From Lysobacterales bacterium (GTDB lineage Bacteria; Pseudomonadota; Gammaproteobacteria; Xanthomonadales; SZUA-36): DNA of 62,090 bases. The position numbers were made by a program, and so were the translations under genes. The first letter of the stretch is position 1. Every line of letters begins with the position of its first letter. The notes beneath the pieces are model-generated. The model worked only from the letters and a program-made list of their open reading frames with translations. It had not been told where the DNA came from and ran no database searches. Shown here piece by piece: positions 38,156 through 47,533 of this stretch. The stretch is from NCBI GenBank assembly GCA_014238945.1, contig JABAAB010000048.1, forward strand, positions 1 through 62,090, written 5' to 3'.

Positions 38156-39717
38156 TGCAGCAAAATTCCCGGTTCATGATCTTTGTCGCATTGATTGCCG
38201 CACTTGGCGGATTTCTGATGGGCTTTGATGCGTCGGTCATTTCCGGTGTTGTCGGGTTCATCGAAGTCGAATTTACACTGACGAAGATTGAACTGGGCTG
38301 GTCGGTATCATCATTGGCGCTGGCAGCCACGTTTGCGATGATGCTGGCTGGTCCGTTAAGTGATCGCATCGGCAGAACACCCGTGCTGCAGATCGCTGCC
38401 GTTTTATTCGCCATCTCGGCACTGGCATCAGCGCTGGCACCGAGCTTTCAGGCCCTGGTGATCGCCAGGATGATCGGTGGTCTGGGTGTGGGTGCAGCCC
38501 TGATAATCGCACCGATGTACATTGCCGAAATGTCACCACCCGAGGTGCGTGGTCGCCTGGTTTCGTTCAATCAGTTCAATATTGTCATTGGTATTTCGGC
38601 CGCCTTCTTCTGTAATTACCTGATCCTGACCCTCGGCCAGTCAGAGTCGGCATTGAATGAAATTCTTCAGCTGGGTGCATTGAACTGGCGCTGGATGCTC
38701 GGTGTCGAGTTGCTGCCCGCCGTGGTTTATTTCTTTGCGTTGAAATGGGTGCCCGAAAGTCCGCGCTGGCTGGTCATGCATGGCAAAGAAGATGAGGCAC
38801 GAGTAGTGCTCGAACGTGTAAGCGGGCCGCTACAGGCATCACATGCCTTGCAGACCGTCATGGAAAGCCTGGAAGCTGAAACCGGCCGGGATCGTGCTTC
38901 ACTGAAAGATTTGTTTCATCCATCCATGAAGCTGGTGCTGACGATCGGTCTTGCGGTTGGGATTCTTCAGCAGATTACCGGCATCAATTCCGTGTTTTTC
39001 TATGCCCCGATGATCTTTGAACAATCTGGTATTGGCACGAATGCATCCTTTATGCAGGCGGTGCTGGTTGGGCTGGTAAACGTTGTGTTTACCGTTCTCG
39101 CCATGTTGCTGATCGACAGACTGGGGCGCAGACTGCTGCTCGGAATCGGTCTTTCCGGAATCGCCACTTGTATGTTAGCGCTTGCCTATGGGTTTGGAAC
39201 TGCGACCTATACGCTTGATCAACACTCAATCGATAATCTTCCGTTACAGGTCGACAGGACTCAGATCTCACGGTTGGCGGGTACCACCTTTGACAGCGAT
39301 ATTGCTTTTCGCAAGGCCGTGACAGCGAGCATTGGTGAAACGGCCTTCCGGCAGTTTGAATCACCTTTGGTCGGTGCCGCCATCGAATTGCAGTCCACAT
39401 TGATCCTGTTGGCGATCCTGGGCTTCGTGGCCAGTTTTGCCATCTCGATCGGCCCGGTCATGTGGGTGTTATTTTCTGAGCTGTTTCCCAACCGGGTTCG
39501 GGGCCTGGCGATTTCATTCGTGGGGCTGATAAATTCCGCCGTTGCATTTCTGGTCACCTTCCTGTTTCCCTGGGAACTGGAGACCCTCGGAAATGCAAAC
39601 ACATTCCTGATCTATGGTTTATTTGCGATTGCAGGCCTGGTATTCGTGATGCGAATTCTGCCTGAAACCAAAGGGAAATCCCTGGAACAACTGGAACGCA
39701 TCCTGGTGAGGACCTGA
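38155..39717 (+). CDS. Sugar porter family MFS transporter
   Basis: 520 residues, twelve hydrophobic segments. Sugar-porter signatures: GFDASVISGVVGF in TM1, GPLSDRIGRTPVL in loop 2-3, IARMIGGLGVGAALIIAPMYIAEMSPPEVRGRL, the helix-7 QQITGINSVFFYAP, and DRLGRRLLL in loop 8-9, ending PETKGKSLEQLE. Imports a hexose or disaccharide, probably with protons. A ~60-residue extracytoplasmic insertion (YTLDQHSIDNLPLQVDRTQI...) between TM9 and TM10 is unusual for the family. Coupled to GH3 (TGATG) and 1 nt before the GH-A gene. Confidence 0.92.
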   Translation: MQQNSRFMIFVALIAALGGFLMGFDASVISGVVGFIEVEFTLTKIELGWSVSSLALAATFAMMLAGPLSDRIGRTPVLQIAAVLFAISALASALAPSFQALVIARMIGGLGVGAALIIAPMYIAEMSPPEVRGRLVSFNQFNIVIGISAAFFCNYLILTLGQSESALNEILQLGALNWRWMLGVELLPAVVYFFALKWVPESPRWLVMHGKEDEARVVLERVSGPLQASHALQTVMESLEAETGRDRASLKDLFHPSMKLVLTIGLAVGILQQITGINSVFFYAPMIFEQSGIGTNASFMQAVLVGLVNVVFTVLAMLLIDRLGRRLLLGIGLSGIATCMLALAYGFGTATYTLDQHSIDNLPLQVDRTQISRLAGTTFDSDIAFRKAVTASIGETAFRQFESPLVGAAIELQSTLILLAILGFVASFAISIGPVMWVLFSELFPNRVRGLAISFVGLINSAVAFLVTFLFPWELETLGNANTFLIYGLFAIAGLVFVMRILPETKGKSLEQLERILVRT

Positions 39718-39718
39718 T

Positions 39719-41011
39719 ATGAAATGGATTAACATGTTTTCACTGCTGGTATTATTCTCTTCGGTCTGCGCACTTGATGCCAGGGCCACCTCTGCTGCGA
39801 TCAAGGTCGAAATCATCGAAACCGAAGCCGGCTACCAGCTGTTGCGTGGTGGTGAGCCCTATGCAATCAAAGGTGCAGGATTGGACTCTGGAGATATCGT
39901 GTCTTTTGCGGAGCACGGGGGCAACTCGATCCGCAATTGGGGTACCCATAACGCCAAAGAGGTGCTCGATCTGGCACATCGTAATGGTGTAACCGTCGCC
40001 CTGTGCCTGGGTGTCGGTTCCGAGCGCCACGGTTTTGATTATGACGACGAAAAGGCAGTCAAAAGACAACTGGATCGTCTGCGCAAGGATGTGCTCAGTT
40101 TCAAGGACCACCCTGCACTGCTGGTGTGGATTATTGGCAATGAGCTGAACTTTGATTACTCCAACCCAAAGGTTTACGACGCGGTCAACGATATTTCCAG
40201 GATGATCCACGAACTCGATCCGAACCATCCAACCACCACCACCGTGGCAGGACTGGGGCTGAATGTTCTCAAGGATATGCAGGAACGCGCACCGGATCTG
40301 GATATCTTCAGCTTTCAGGCCTACGGGCAGTTGGCACTACTGCCGGGCTTTGTCCCGAAACAGGGCTTTGGCAAGCCACTCATGATTACCGAGTGGGGTG
40401 CGATCGGCCACTGGGAGGTGGAAAAAACCCCATGGGGTGCGCCAATCGAACTGAACAGCAGTCAAAAAGCAATTATTTACCGCTACGGGCGGGAACGCCT
40501 GATTGAGACATTGGGGGACCAGGTGATCGGTGACTATGCCTTCCTGTGGGGGTGGAAGCAGGAAAAGACGCCAACCTGGTTTGGCCTGTTCACGGAAACC
40601 GGCGAGGCAACCGAGGCGATTGACGAGTTGCATTTCCACTGGAATGACAGCTGGCCGGTGAACCGCTCACCCTGGATGAATTTGGTACAGCTGGACAAAA
40701 AAGTAGCCACAGATGGAATCACACTGTCCCCCGGACAGGAATACGAAGCCCTGGTTGCGGTAAGTGACCCGGACGGTGATCCGCTGAGTTACCGCTGGGA
40801 ACTGAAACCCGAAAGTACTGCGCAGCAGGTTGGCGGTGACTTCGAGGAATCGATCAGCAATCTGGCTGACGCAATCGCTGACCCGAACCGTGCCACCATC
40901 CGTATCACAGCACCCCGGGAGATTGGTGCCTATCGTTTATTCGTGTACGCCTATGACGATAACAATCATGCGGCCCATGCCAACATTCCTTTTTACGTGT
41001 CCCGGCCGTGA
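39719..41011 (+). CDS. Secreted clan GH-A glycoside hydrolase with C-terminal PKD-like domain
   Basis: 430 residues. Signal peptide MKWINMFSLLVLFSSVCALDARATS, so periplasmic or secreted. A (beta/alpha)8 barrel with IRNWGTHNAKEVLDLAHRNG, LLVWIIGNELN (acid/base Glu142) and LMITEWGAIGHWE (nucleophile Glu225) fits clan GH-A, closest by memory to GH2/GH5-type TIM-barrel enzymes in marine polysaccharide loci. Residues ~320-430 form a beta-rich PKD/Ig-like domain (SDPDGDPLSYRWELKP). Likely cleaves a beta-glucan or related chain to oligosaccharides; family number uncertain. In an operon with the two GH3 genes and the MFS gene. Confidence 0.75.
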   Translation: MKWINMFSLLVLFSSVCALDARATSAAIKVEIIETEAGYQLLRGGEPYAIKGAGLDSGDIVSFAEHGGNSIRNWGTHNAKEVLDLAHRNGVTVALCLGVGSERHGFDYDDEKAVKRQLDRLRKDVLSFKDHPALLVWIIGNELNFDYSNPKVYDAVNDISRMIHELDPNHPTTTTVAGLGLNVLKDMQERAPDLDIFSFQAYGQLALLPGFVPKQGFGKPLMITEWGAIGHWEVEKTPWGAPIELNSSQKAIIYRYGRERLIETLGDQVIGDYAFLWGWKQEKTPTWFGLFTETGEATEAIDELHFHWNDSWPVNRSPWMNLVQLDKKVATDGITLSPGQEYEALVAVSDPDGDPLSYRWELKPESTAQQVGGDFEESISNLADAIADPNRATIRITAPREIGAYRLFVYAYDDNNHAAHANIPFYVSRP

Positions 41012-42843
41012 GCCTTATGCCGGCAAATTTCAAAAATGAGGATACCGATGTGAAAGTGGAATCACTGTTGTCAGCGATGAGTCTTGATCAAAAGATCGGT
41101 CAGATGACACAGCCGGAGCGTTTGTCGATCACACCGGAGGAAGTACGGACATTCCACATTGGCTCGGTACTCAGCGGCGGCGGGTCCTGTCCGGGAGACA
41201 ATTACCCCGCTGACTGGGTCGATATGAATGACGCTTACTGGATGGCTTCGATGACGGCCAGTGATGAGCAATTGGCCATTCCATTGCTCTACGGTGTCGA
41301 TGCGATTCATGGTCATGCCAACGTGTTGGGCGCCACGGTTTTTCCGCACAATATTGGTCTTGGTGCCTCGGATGACCCCGAGCTGATCGAACGGATAGGG
41401 CGGGCAACGGCCAGGGAAGTCCTGGCAACCGGGGTTGACTGGACATTCGCGCCGACCCTGGCGGTCGCACGAAATGATCAATGGGGCCGTACCTACGAAA
41501 GTTTTTCTGAAGACCCGTCCATAGTGACGCGCTACGCAGACCGCATGGTAAACGGCTTGCAGGCGGACCTGGGTGAAGAGGCTGTTATAGCCTGTGCCAA
41601 ACACTGGGTGGGTGATGGCGGCACGCTGAACGGTATGGATCAGGGCGAAACCAAACTTTCATTCGAGGAAATGGAGCGATTGCATATAGCGCCTTACGTA
41701 CCGGCAATCAAGGCAGGGGTTCTGACCGTCATGGTGTCGTTCAATAGCTGGAACGGTGACAAGTGCCACGGGCACAATCAGCTGGTGACCGATGTTCTCA
41801 AGGGCCGTTTGGGCTTCGAAGGTTTCGTTATTTCCGATTGGGATGGTGTTGATTATCTTGCCGAAGACTACAGCGAAGCGATTGCACTCAGTGTTAATGC
41901 GGGTGTCGATATGTTCATGGTCTCGGTAGAGTGGCGCACATTCATTGAACACCTGAAAAAGCACGTCGTTGATGGCACTGTTCCCATTGAAAGAATCAAC
42001 GATGCGGTGAGAAGAATACTCCGGGTCAAGGTTCAATTTGGCTTATTCGACAAACCCCGTCCTGCACAACGCAGTGGTTCCAACAGCCCGTGTTTTGGTG
42101 CCCGGGAGCACCGCGAGCTTGCACGCGAAGCAGTGAGAAAATCCCTGGTGTTACTGAAAAATGAGCAGGGGCTGCTACCGCTTTCGAAACAATCCCGAAT
42201 CCTGGTTGCAGGGCGCAATGCCGACAATCGTGGCGCCCAGTGTGGCGGATTCACGGTTGAGTGGCAGGGTACCGTTGGCAACACCGCCATCGAAGACGGC
42301 ACTTCGATCTGGGAAGGGATTTCCAGTGCCGCCCCGGCGGCAGAACTCAGTATTGACGGCCGTGCCGCGGATGCTGAGCGACACGATGTTGCAATCGTTG
42401 TAATCGGCGAAAACCCTTACGCAGAAGGAATGGGTGACATCAGATCGAGCGATGATCTGATCGTGGAGGCGGGTTCAATGATCAAAGGCAAGATCAAGGT
42501 ACTGGAAGCCTATGGAAGCACACTGGAGCTTGCCCGGCTCCATCCACAGGACCTCGAAACGATGGCCACGATTTCCCGTCAGGGCATTCCGGTGGTTTGT
42601 GTGCTGGTTTCCGGCAGGCCACTGGTTGTCAATGCGGAACTGGCCAGGTCACGAGCGTTTGTCGCAGCCTGGCTACCGGGTTCAGAAGGTGACGGGGTCA
42701 GCGATGTCCTGTTCGGTGATTTCGATTTCCAGGGTCGACTGTCTTTTTCCTGGCCGAAACACGGAGAACAGCACCCCAATATTGGTGACCCGGTCTATGA
42801 CCCCTTGTTTGAATATGGCTACGGGTTGCGCTATGGACCCTAA
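41008..42843 (+). CDS. GH3 exo-beta-glucosidase/glucanase-type enzyme
   Basis: 611 residues from GTG 41008, which overlaps the previous stop (GTGA); ATG 41017 is also possible. Not preceded by a signal peptide. GH3 barrel with LLYGVDAIHGHANVLG, RNDQWGRTYESFSEDP, ACAKHWVGDGG and nucleophile Asp277 in VISDWDG, then the sandwich domain with GGFTVEWQG. The lack of the FnIII tail and the HWVGDGGT pattern match the plant ExoI-like GH3 group, glucan exo-hydrolases of 1,3- and 1,4-beta bonds. It ends the hydrolase operon and overlaps lacI by 4 nt on the opposite strand. Confidence 0.9.
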   Translation: MSLMPANFKNEDTDVKVESLLSAMSLDQKIGQMTQPERLSITPEEVRTFHIGSVLSGGGSCPGDNYPADWVDMNDAYWMASMTASDEQLAIPLLYGVDAIHGHANVLGATVFPHNIGLGASDDPELIERIGRATAREVLATGVDWTFAPTLAVARNDQWGRTYESFSEDPSIVTRYADRMVNGLQADLGEEAVIACAKHWVGDGGTLNGMDQGETKLSFEEMERLHIAPYVPAIKAGVLTVMVSFNSWNGDKCHGHNQLVTDVLKGRLGFEGFVISDWDGVDYLAEDYSEAIALSVNAGVDMFMVSVEWRTFIEHLKKHVVDGTVPIERINDAVRRILRVKVQFGLFDKPRPAQRSGSNSPCFGAREHRELAREAVRKSLVLLKNEQGLLPLSKQSRILVAGRNADNRGAQCGGFTVEWQGTVGNTAIEDGTSIWEGISSAAPAAELSIDGRAADAERHDVAIVVIGENPYAEGMGDIRSSDDLIVEAGSMIKGKIKVLEAYGSTLELARLHPQDLETMATISRQGIPVVCVLVSGRPLVVNAELARSRAFVAAWLPGSEGDGVSDVLFGDFDFQGRLSFSWPKHGEQHPNIGDPVYDPLFEYGYGLRYGP

Positions 42844-43892
42844 CCGGGTACGGGTCCGGTCGATTCACGAATTTGTAATTTTCCGGGAATAATTTCGTAG
42901 TTCTGAATTTCGTCACCGCTGGTGTTCTCCCGGATCAACATCTGTGTGGCGTGTTCAGCCATTCGAACCAGTGGCTGCCTGATGGTTGTCAGTGCCGGGG
43001 ACACCTGCCTGGCGAGTGCAATATCATCAAATCCCGCCACCGACAGATCTTCCGGTACCTTCAGACCAAGTTGAGCCGCAACCAGCAACACACCCACAGC
43101 CATGTCGTCATTTGCAGCAAATATGGCCGTCGGCGGATTACTGTTCTTGAGCAGTTGCCTGGCCGCGTGGCGGCCCGACCCGAATGAATTGTCGCCTTCC
43201 ACCACCAGTTGTTCCGAGAAGTTCAGGCCGGTATTGATGAGCCCGTCACGGTATCCCTCAAACCTTTTACCAACCGCCTTGTGTCCCTGGTGGCCGGTGA
43301 TAAACGCAATTCTCCTGTGTCCCAGAGAGGCAAGGTAGCGGGTCATTTCGGCGCAGATTTCCTGATCGTTGGTGGCAACAGTGAGCTTGTCAGCGCAGCG
43401 CTCACCGGGAGACAGCCGAACCAATGGTGTACCGGTATCTTCAATGGTCTTCACGATACCCGGCATGTTGGAAAGTGGGGCGGCAAGAATAATTCCCAGT
43501 GGTCGCCGTTGTTCAATCATTGATGTCAGCTCTTCATCCAGATTCTCATCCCGGTAATTGCAGGGGTGTATCAGGAGGTCATACTTTACCAATTTGCAGG
43601 CATTCAAAACGCCTTCCTGCAGCTCGATAATATAGCCTGCACTGGGCAGTTCGTAAGTTGCCGGGTCATCGTAAAGTAAACCAATGAGGTGGGACCTCTG
43701 GCTCGCCAGGTTACGTGCAGACAGGTTGGGCCGGTAGTTGAGACGGGCAATTGCGGACTCTATTTTTTCACGTGTTGATTCACGTACATTGGGTTCGTTA
43801 TTGACAACTCTCGACACCGTCTTGATCGAAACACCGGCAAGTTCGGCGACGTCGTTAATGGTTGCTTTGGACTTGGACTGAGAGACTTTCAA
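42840..43892 (-). CDS. LacI-family transcriptional repressor of the sugar island
   Basis: 350 residues. N-terminal HTH: ATINDVAELAGVSIKTVSRVVNNEPNVRESTREKI (positions ~10-44, given in two parts here: TINDVAELAGVSIKTVSRVV and VRESTREKIESAI), with the hinge LNYRPNLSARNLAS. The core is a periplasmic-binding-like sugar domain (RRIAFITGHQGHKAVGKRFEGY, SVAGFDDIALARQVSPALTT). It sits between the hydrolase operon (convergent, 4-nt overlap) and the TonB receptor (divergent). The three identical palindromes at 35848, 44050 and 44087 are its likely operators. Inducer unknown, probably a gluco-oligosaccharide or glucose. Confidence 0.92.
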   Translation of the reverse strand: MKVSQSKSKATINDVAELAGVSIKTVSRVVNNEPNVRESTREKIESAIARLNYRPNLSARNLASQRSHLIGLLYDDPATYELPSAGYIIELQEGVLNACKLVKYDLLIHPCNYRDENLDEELTSMIEQRRPLGIILAAPLSNMPGIVKTIEDTGTPLVRLSPGERCADKLTVATNDQEICAEMTRYLASLGHRRIAFITGHQGHKAVGKRFEGYRDGLINTGLNFSEQLVVEGDNSFGSGRHAARQLLKNSNPPTAIFAANDDMAVGVLLVAAQLGLKVPEDLSVAGFDDIALARQVSPALTTIRQPLVRMAEHATQMLIRENTSGDEIQNYEIIPGKLQIRESTGPVPG

Positions 43893-44048
43893 TTTAGTTC
43901 GCCTGGGTTAGTGAGCCAGTTTTTCTGGCTTGTTTCGAACAGCAGATATATCTGATTACCATCGGATATTCACATAAAAATTACCATCTTGATGTAGCGT
44001 GATCCGGTGCTTGTTATTCTTGGTCTGTCAGGGCAATGATAAACGTTC

Positions 44049-44077
44049 TTGACAGCGCTGTCATCATGAGTTATAAA
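44049..44077 (+). promoter_or_regulatory. Sigma-70 promoter of the TonB receptor gene
   Basis: TTGACA (44049-44054), 17-bp spacer, TATAAA (44072-44077): a near-perfect promoter. Its -35 is the left half of a LacI-type palindrome. Start expected near 44084. Confidence 0.8.
44050..44063. promoter_or_regulatory. LacI-type operator 1 before TonB receptor
   Basis: TGACAGCGCTGTCA, a perfect 14-bp palindrome that overlaps the -35 hexamer. Same core as the sites at 35848 and 44087. Confidence 0.88.
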
Positions 44078-44085
44078 TACGACTA

Positions 44086-44101
44086 TTGACAGCGCTGTCA
44101 A
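44086..44101. promoter_or_regulatory. LacI-type operator 2 before TonB receptor
   Basis: TTGACAGCGCTGTCAA, a perfect 16-bp palindrome. It lies just after the expected transcription start. Its centre is 37 bp from that of operator 1, about 3.5 helical turns. Confidence 0.88.
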
Positions 44102-44157
44102 TTATTCGTCAGCGCATCATTTTGTCAGACAAATATATCCAGCTAGAGGGCACAGTC

Positions 44158-47100
44158 ATGCAAAACGAATTTTTCCAAAGAACACCCTGGTTCAAGAGCG
44201 CTGCTTTGTCATTGAGTGTGTTGGCACTTTCGCAAACAGCATTGGCCCAGGATGAGGAGGCTGAAAATGAAGCCTCTGAAGAAGACAGGGTGGTTGAAGA
44301 GGTCGTCGTTAGGGGGATCAGATCCAGCTTGAAGGACGCGATTGAACTCAAAAGAAGCAATGTCGGCACCATGGAGGCCATTTCAACCGAGGACTTTGGC
44401 AAGTTCCCCGATGGAAACCTTGCGGAGTCGCTGGCCCGTGTCCCGGGTATTGCCATTGACCGGAGCAATGTTGAAGGTCAGAAAATCGCCGTGCGCGGTT
44501 TTGGACCGGAATTCAACCTGGTCACCCTGAACGGACGGCAGATGCCGACTGCACCGGGTGTGTGGTCAGGCGGGCGCTCGTTTAATTTTGGCGATATCGC
44601 CTCACCTGGCGTGTCTGCCATTGAGGTATTTAAATCGGCCAATAGCGCGCTTCCCTCGGGCGGTATCGGTGCTACCGTCAACATGGTGACCACCAAGCCC
44701 TTATTGATTAAAGGCACGAAAAAGCACTTCAGTCTCAGTCTGGTCGAAGACACCACCAGCGAGGCGGGTGGTACGCCCTTTGAATCAACTTTCCTGTTCG
44801 CGACCAACCAGGGTAACTGGGGGCTCTCGTTCTCGGGCGCATATCAGGAACGGACCAACCGCGAGGAAGGCACCCGGGAATCCAACTGGCTGAGCCCCGA
44901 AGTCATGTCGGAGATCGAAGGTTACCTGAGGGTGGACTCTTCAAACCCGGCATATACAAACAACAACGCAAGAGACGATGGTTTCACCTTTTACCAGGAG
45001 CCGTCTGCCTACCAGATCAAGGACAACGACAGAACCCGGATTAATGCGCAACTAACCTTTCAGTATGCTTTTTCCGACAATGTCATGACCACCCTTGATT
45101 ACACCTATTCTAATGTGGATTTTTCTGCAGTAGGAACCATGTTCGGTTCCTGGCTCGGTGGATGGGACACGAATTCGGCCCTGATCAACCAAAATGGCGC
45201 ATATACCGATGTTGTCGTGGGAAACCGCGCATATGACCATGAGTTGATCTGGCAGGATCTGACCAATACCAACAAGTCACTTGGTTTCAACACCGAGTGG
45301 CAGGTCAATGATGCCCTTTCATTCAGTGTTGATGCGCATCACTCGACCGCCGAGGTCAAGGGTGGCGAGTTGAATAACTCCATTGGCTTTACCACCGACA
45401 ACAGGGCGAACATCACCCACACCAACGGTGGTCCCTCGGGGATCAATACCTTCAGCTATGATACCGAGTTCAATCCTGAAAACTACCTCGCAACCGGAGC
45501 AACGATTCGGGATGGTTACAAGGAAAATGAGATGGAACAGCTACGACTCTATGGTGAATGGTTAAACCATTCCGGCGGGCCGTTGACGTCGGTTGAATTT
45601 GGCATATCCCGTGTTGATAACAAGTTCACCAAGATCCGCAGCATCGGCAATTATGGTGCGCTCGACCCCTCGGTGGCAGATTATGATGACGCACTGTTCA
45701 ACAGGACGTCCCTTGGTGACTTCATGAATTCATTTAATCCCAACATCGGCACGGATTATTATTTCCAGATTGACCCGGCTGCAGCGCTGGCCGCCTTTAT
45801 CGCCAACAATGGTGACATTACAGATGTCGACGGAACCGTGTGCTGTACTGCCGGAGAGATTGATGACAATGAGCGGGTCAATGAAACGCTGGACTCCGCT
45901 TATGTTCAGGTAAATTTTGAATCGGATTTAAATGGTATGCCATTGAATGTCGTCGCGGGTCTGCGCTACGAATCATCCGAGACCGAATCCATCAGTCTCT
46001 ACGCCCCTGCATCGTTTATCCGCTGGGACATGATCAACGGCCTGGTGGGTGTGAATGACGGCAGTGGGCTGGTTGATGCACCCCGGTCCGGTGACAACAA
46101 CATCTGGTTACCCAGCATTGCAATGTCCCTGGGTCTGACTGAGAACCAGGTGCTGAGATTCTCAGCGAGTAAAACCATGGCCAGGCCGGACCTGTTTGAT
46201 CTGAGTTCACAGGTCACCATAGGCAACAGGGACTTTTTCAACCTGACGGCACAGGCCGGTAACCCGGATCTCGATCCGCTACAGTCTGTAAACCTGGATT
46301 TCAGCTATGAAAACTATTACGCGGAAGGCAGTTACGTTGCCGTCAACCTGTTCAGAAAGGACATCAAGGATTTTATTGGTTCACGCACGACCTCGGGCCA
46401 GAACATCAATGGACTGACTGACCCATCCCAATCGGCTCTGGGCCAGATGGCCATGGGCTGTGTGCGAGCCTGGGTCGAGGCCGGGCGTCCGGATACCGGG
46501 TTCCCCGGGGACGCCGGAGCAACCGGTGATTGTGTTTCCCAGCAGGCCTTGTGGGCACAGGGCTGGATGAGTGATTTCCATCACATGGGCTGGGTGGCAC
46601 TTGCCCTGGCCTCCGGTGTGGATGTTTCCGAAGGATATCCCTGGGCGCATGGCGGTTTGTGTGGCTATGACGGTTGGTGGAGATGTGATCCAGGCTACAT
46701 CGATGGCACCAGTTCAGATCCACTGGCACAATTTGAGGTTACCACGCCCTACAACCTGAACAAGGGATCGGTACACGGTGTTGAACTAAACTGGCAGCAC
46801 CTGTTTGAAGGTTCTCCGTTCGGCGTGCAGTTCAACTACACAATGATCAGTGGCGGCGATGTCGATATCGACAGGAGTATCATCGGTGAGCAGTTCATAC
46901 TTCCCGGGCTCGGAGATTCGGGTAACTTTTCCGTGTTTTATGAAGATGACCGCCATACCGCCAGAATTGCGCTCAACTACCGCGGGGAAACCGTCGCAGG
47001 ATTCGGTAATTATGACCAGCCGCTTTATGTAGAGGAAAGAGAGCAGTGGGATGCGTCCTACCAGTTCAGGTATAACGCGGCCACCAGCTTTTTTGTCGAG

Positions 47101-47214
47101 GTCAGCAATTTCACCGATGAGCCAACCCGACTGTACGCACGGCATCCGGAGATGTTGTTCCTGTCGCAGGACCACGGTCCGATCTACAAACTGGGCTTTA
47201 GAACCAATTTCTGA
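44158..47214 (+). CDS. TonB-dependent outer-membrane receptor, sugar-uptake type
   Basis: 1018 residues from ATG 44158 (AGAGGG upstream). Signal peptide ends ...QTALAQ. A plug domain starts with VVVRGIRSSLKDAIELKR and DFGKFPDGNLAESLARVPGI, which is the pattern of the long TonB receptors of Xanthomonadales/Alteromonadales that import oligosaccharides (TIGR01782 type). The barrel ends in a terminal Phe (LGFRTNF). It also has a ~100-residue insertion (about residues 755-855) with four Cys, rich in Trp and Gly. Directly controlled by the tandem LacI operators. Likely takes up the glucan fragments used by the island. Confidence 0.92.
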   Translation: MQNEFFQRTPWFKSAALSLSVLALSQTALAQDEEAENEASEEDRVVEEVVVRGIRSSLKDAIELKRSNVGTMEAISTEDFGKFPDGNLAESLARVPGIAIDRSNVEGQKIAVRGFGPEFNLVTLNGRQMPTAPGVWSGGRSFNFGDIASPGVSAIEVFKSANSALPSGGIGATVNMVTTKPLLIKGTKKHFSLSLVEDTTSEAGGTPFESTFLFATNQGNWGLSFSGAYQERTNREEGTRESNWLSPEVMSEIEGYLRVDSSNPAYTNNNARDDGFTFYQEPSAYQIKDNDRTRINAQLTFQYAFSDNVMTTLDYTYSNVDFSAVGTMFGSWLGGWDTNSALINQNGAYTDVVVGNRAYDHELIWQDLTNTNKSLGFNTEWQVNDALSFSVDAHHSTAEVKGGELNNSIGFTTDNRANITHTNGGPSGINTFSYDTEFNPENYLATGATIRDGYKENEMEQLRLYGEWLNHSGGPLTSVEFGISRVDNKFTKIRSIGNYGALDPSVADYDDALFNRTSLGDFMNSFNPNIGTDYYFQIDPAAALAAFIANNGDITDVDGTVCCTAGEIDDNERVNETLDSAYVQVNFESDLNGMPLNVVAGLRYESSETESISLYAPASFIRWDMINGLVGVNDGSGLVDAPRSGDNNIWLPSIAMSLGLTENQVLRFSASKTMARPDLFDLSSQVTIGNRDFFNLTAQAGNPDLDPLQSVNLDFSYENYYAEGSYVAVNLFRKDIKDFIGSRTTSGQNINGLTDPSQSALGQMAMGCVRAWVEAGRPDTGFPGDAGATGDCVSQQALWAQGWMSDFHHMGWVALALASGVDVSEGYPWAHGGLCGYDGWWRCDPGYIDGTSSDPLAQFEVTTPYNLNKGSVHGVELNWQHLFEGSPFGVQFNYTMISGGDVDIDRSIIGEQFILPGLGDSGNFSVFYEDDRHTARIALNYRGETVAGFGNYDQPLYVEEREQWDASYQFRYNAATSFFVEVSNFTDEPTRLYARHPEMLFLSQDHGPIYKLGFRTNF

Positions 47215-47533
47215 TTCAGACTTCGGCTACCTGCTAGAAAAGGAGGGCGCGAGCCCTCCTTTTTATATGGCCGGCCGTAAATTGATGGTAGAGCGAATGC
47301 GAAAATATCTTGTCGCTGTTCCCTTAGAAAATCTCTACTTGATGCTTTTTGGTGGTACCAGTAATCTGGCTATGTGTGCATACACGCCTGAACTGCAGCA
47401 CCGGATCAGCGATGGTCAGGTTTACGGTGATCTTGACCAAACTCTGCGGTGACTCCAGAGACGTGGTCGGGTCCGGTAAGGGCAGAATTGGCAATAGGGG
47501 AAGTGTTCACCGGCATTTTCCCTGGAAGTTGTA
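47215..47533 (+). other. 319-nt region between TonB receptor and glucokinase
   Basis: Begins with the terminator at 47241-47265. A 61-codon open frame (47267-47452) starts right after the hairpin but has no ribosome site and no recognisable motif, so I do not call it. The glucokinase promoter should be here but no good -35/-10 pair was found. Confidence 0.5.
47241..47265 (+). terminator. Rho-independent terminator after TonB receptor gene
   Basis: Stem AGGAGGGC pairing with GCCCTCCT (8 bp, 4-nt loop GCGA), followed by T-rich TTTTATAT. 27 nt past the stop. Confidence 0.88.

Noticed and set aside
41008-42843. GH3 gene as part of a defence or toxin system because of its overlap with lacI
   Set aside because: It has a clear GH3 catalytic layout and operon context; the overlap is an ordinary convergent end.
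47267-47452. 61-codon open frame after the receptor terminator
   Set aside because: No ribosome site and no family match; it begins inside the terminator region.
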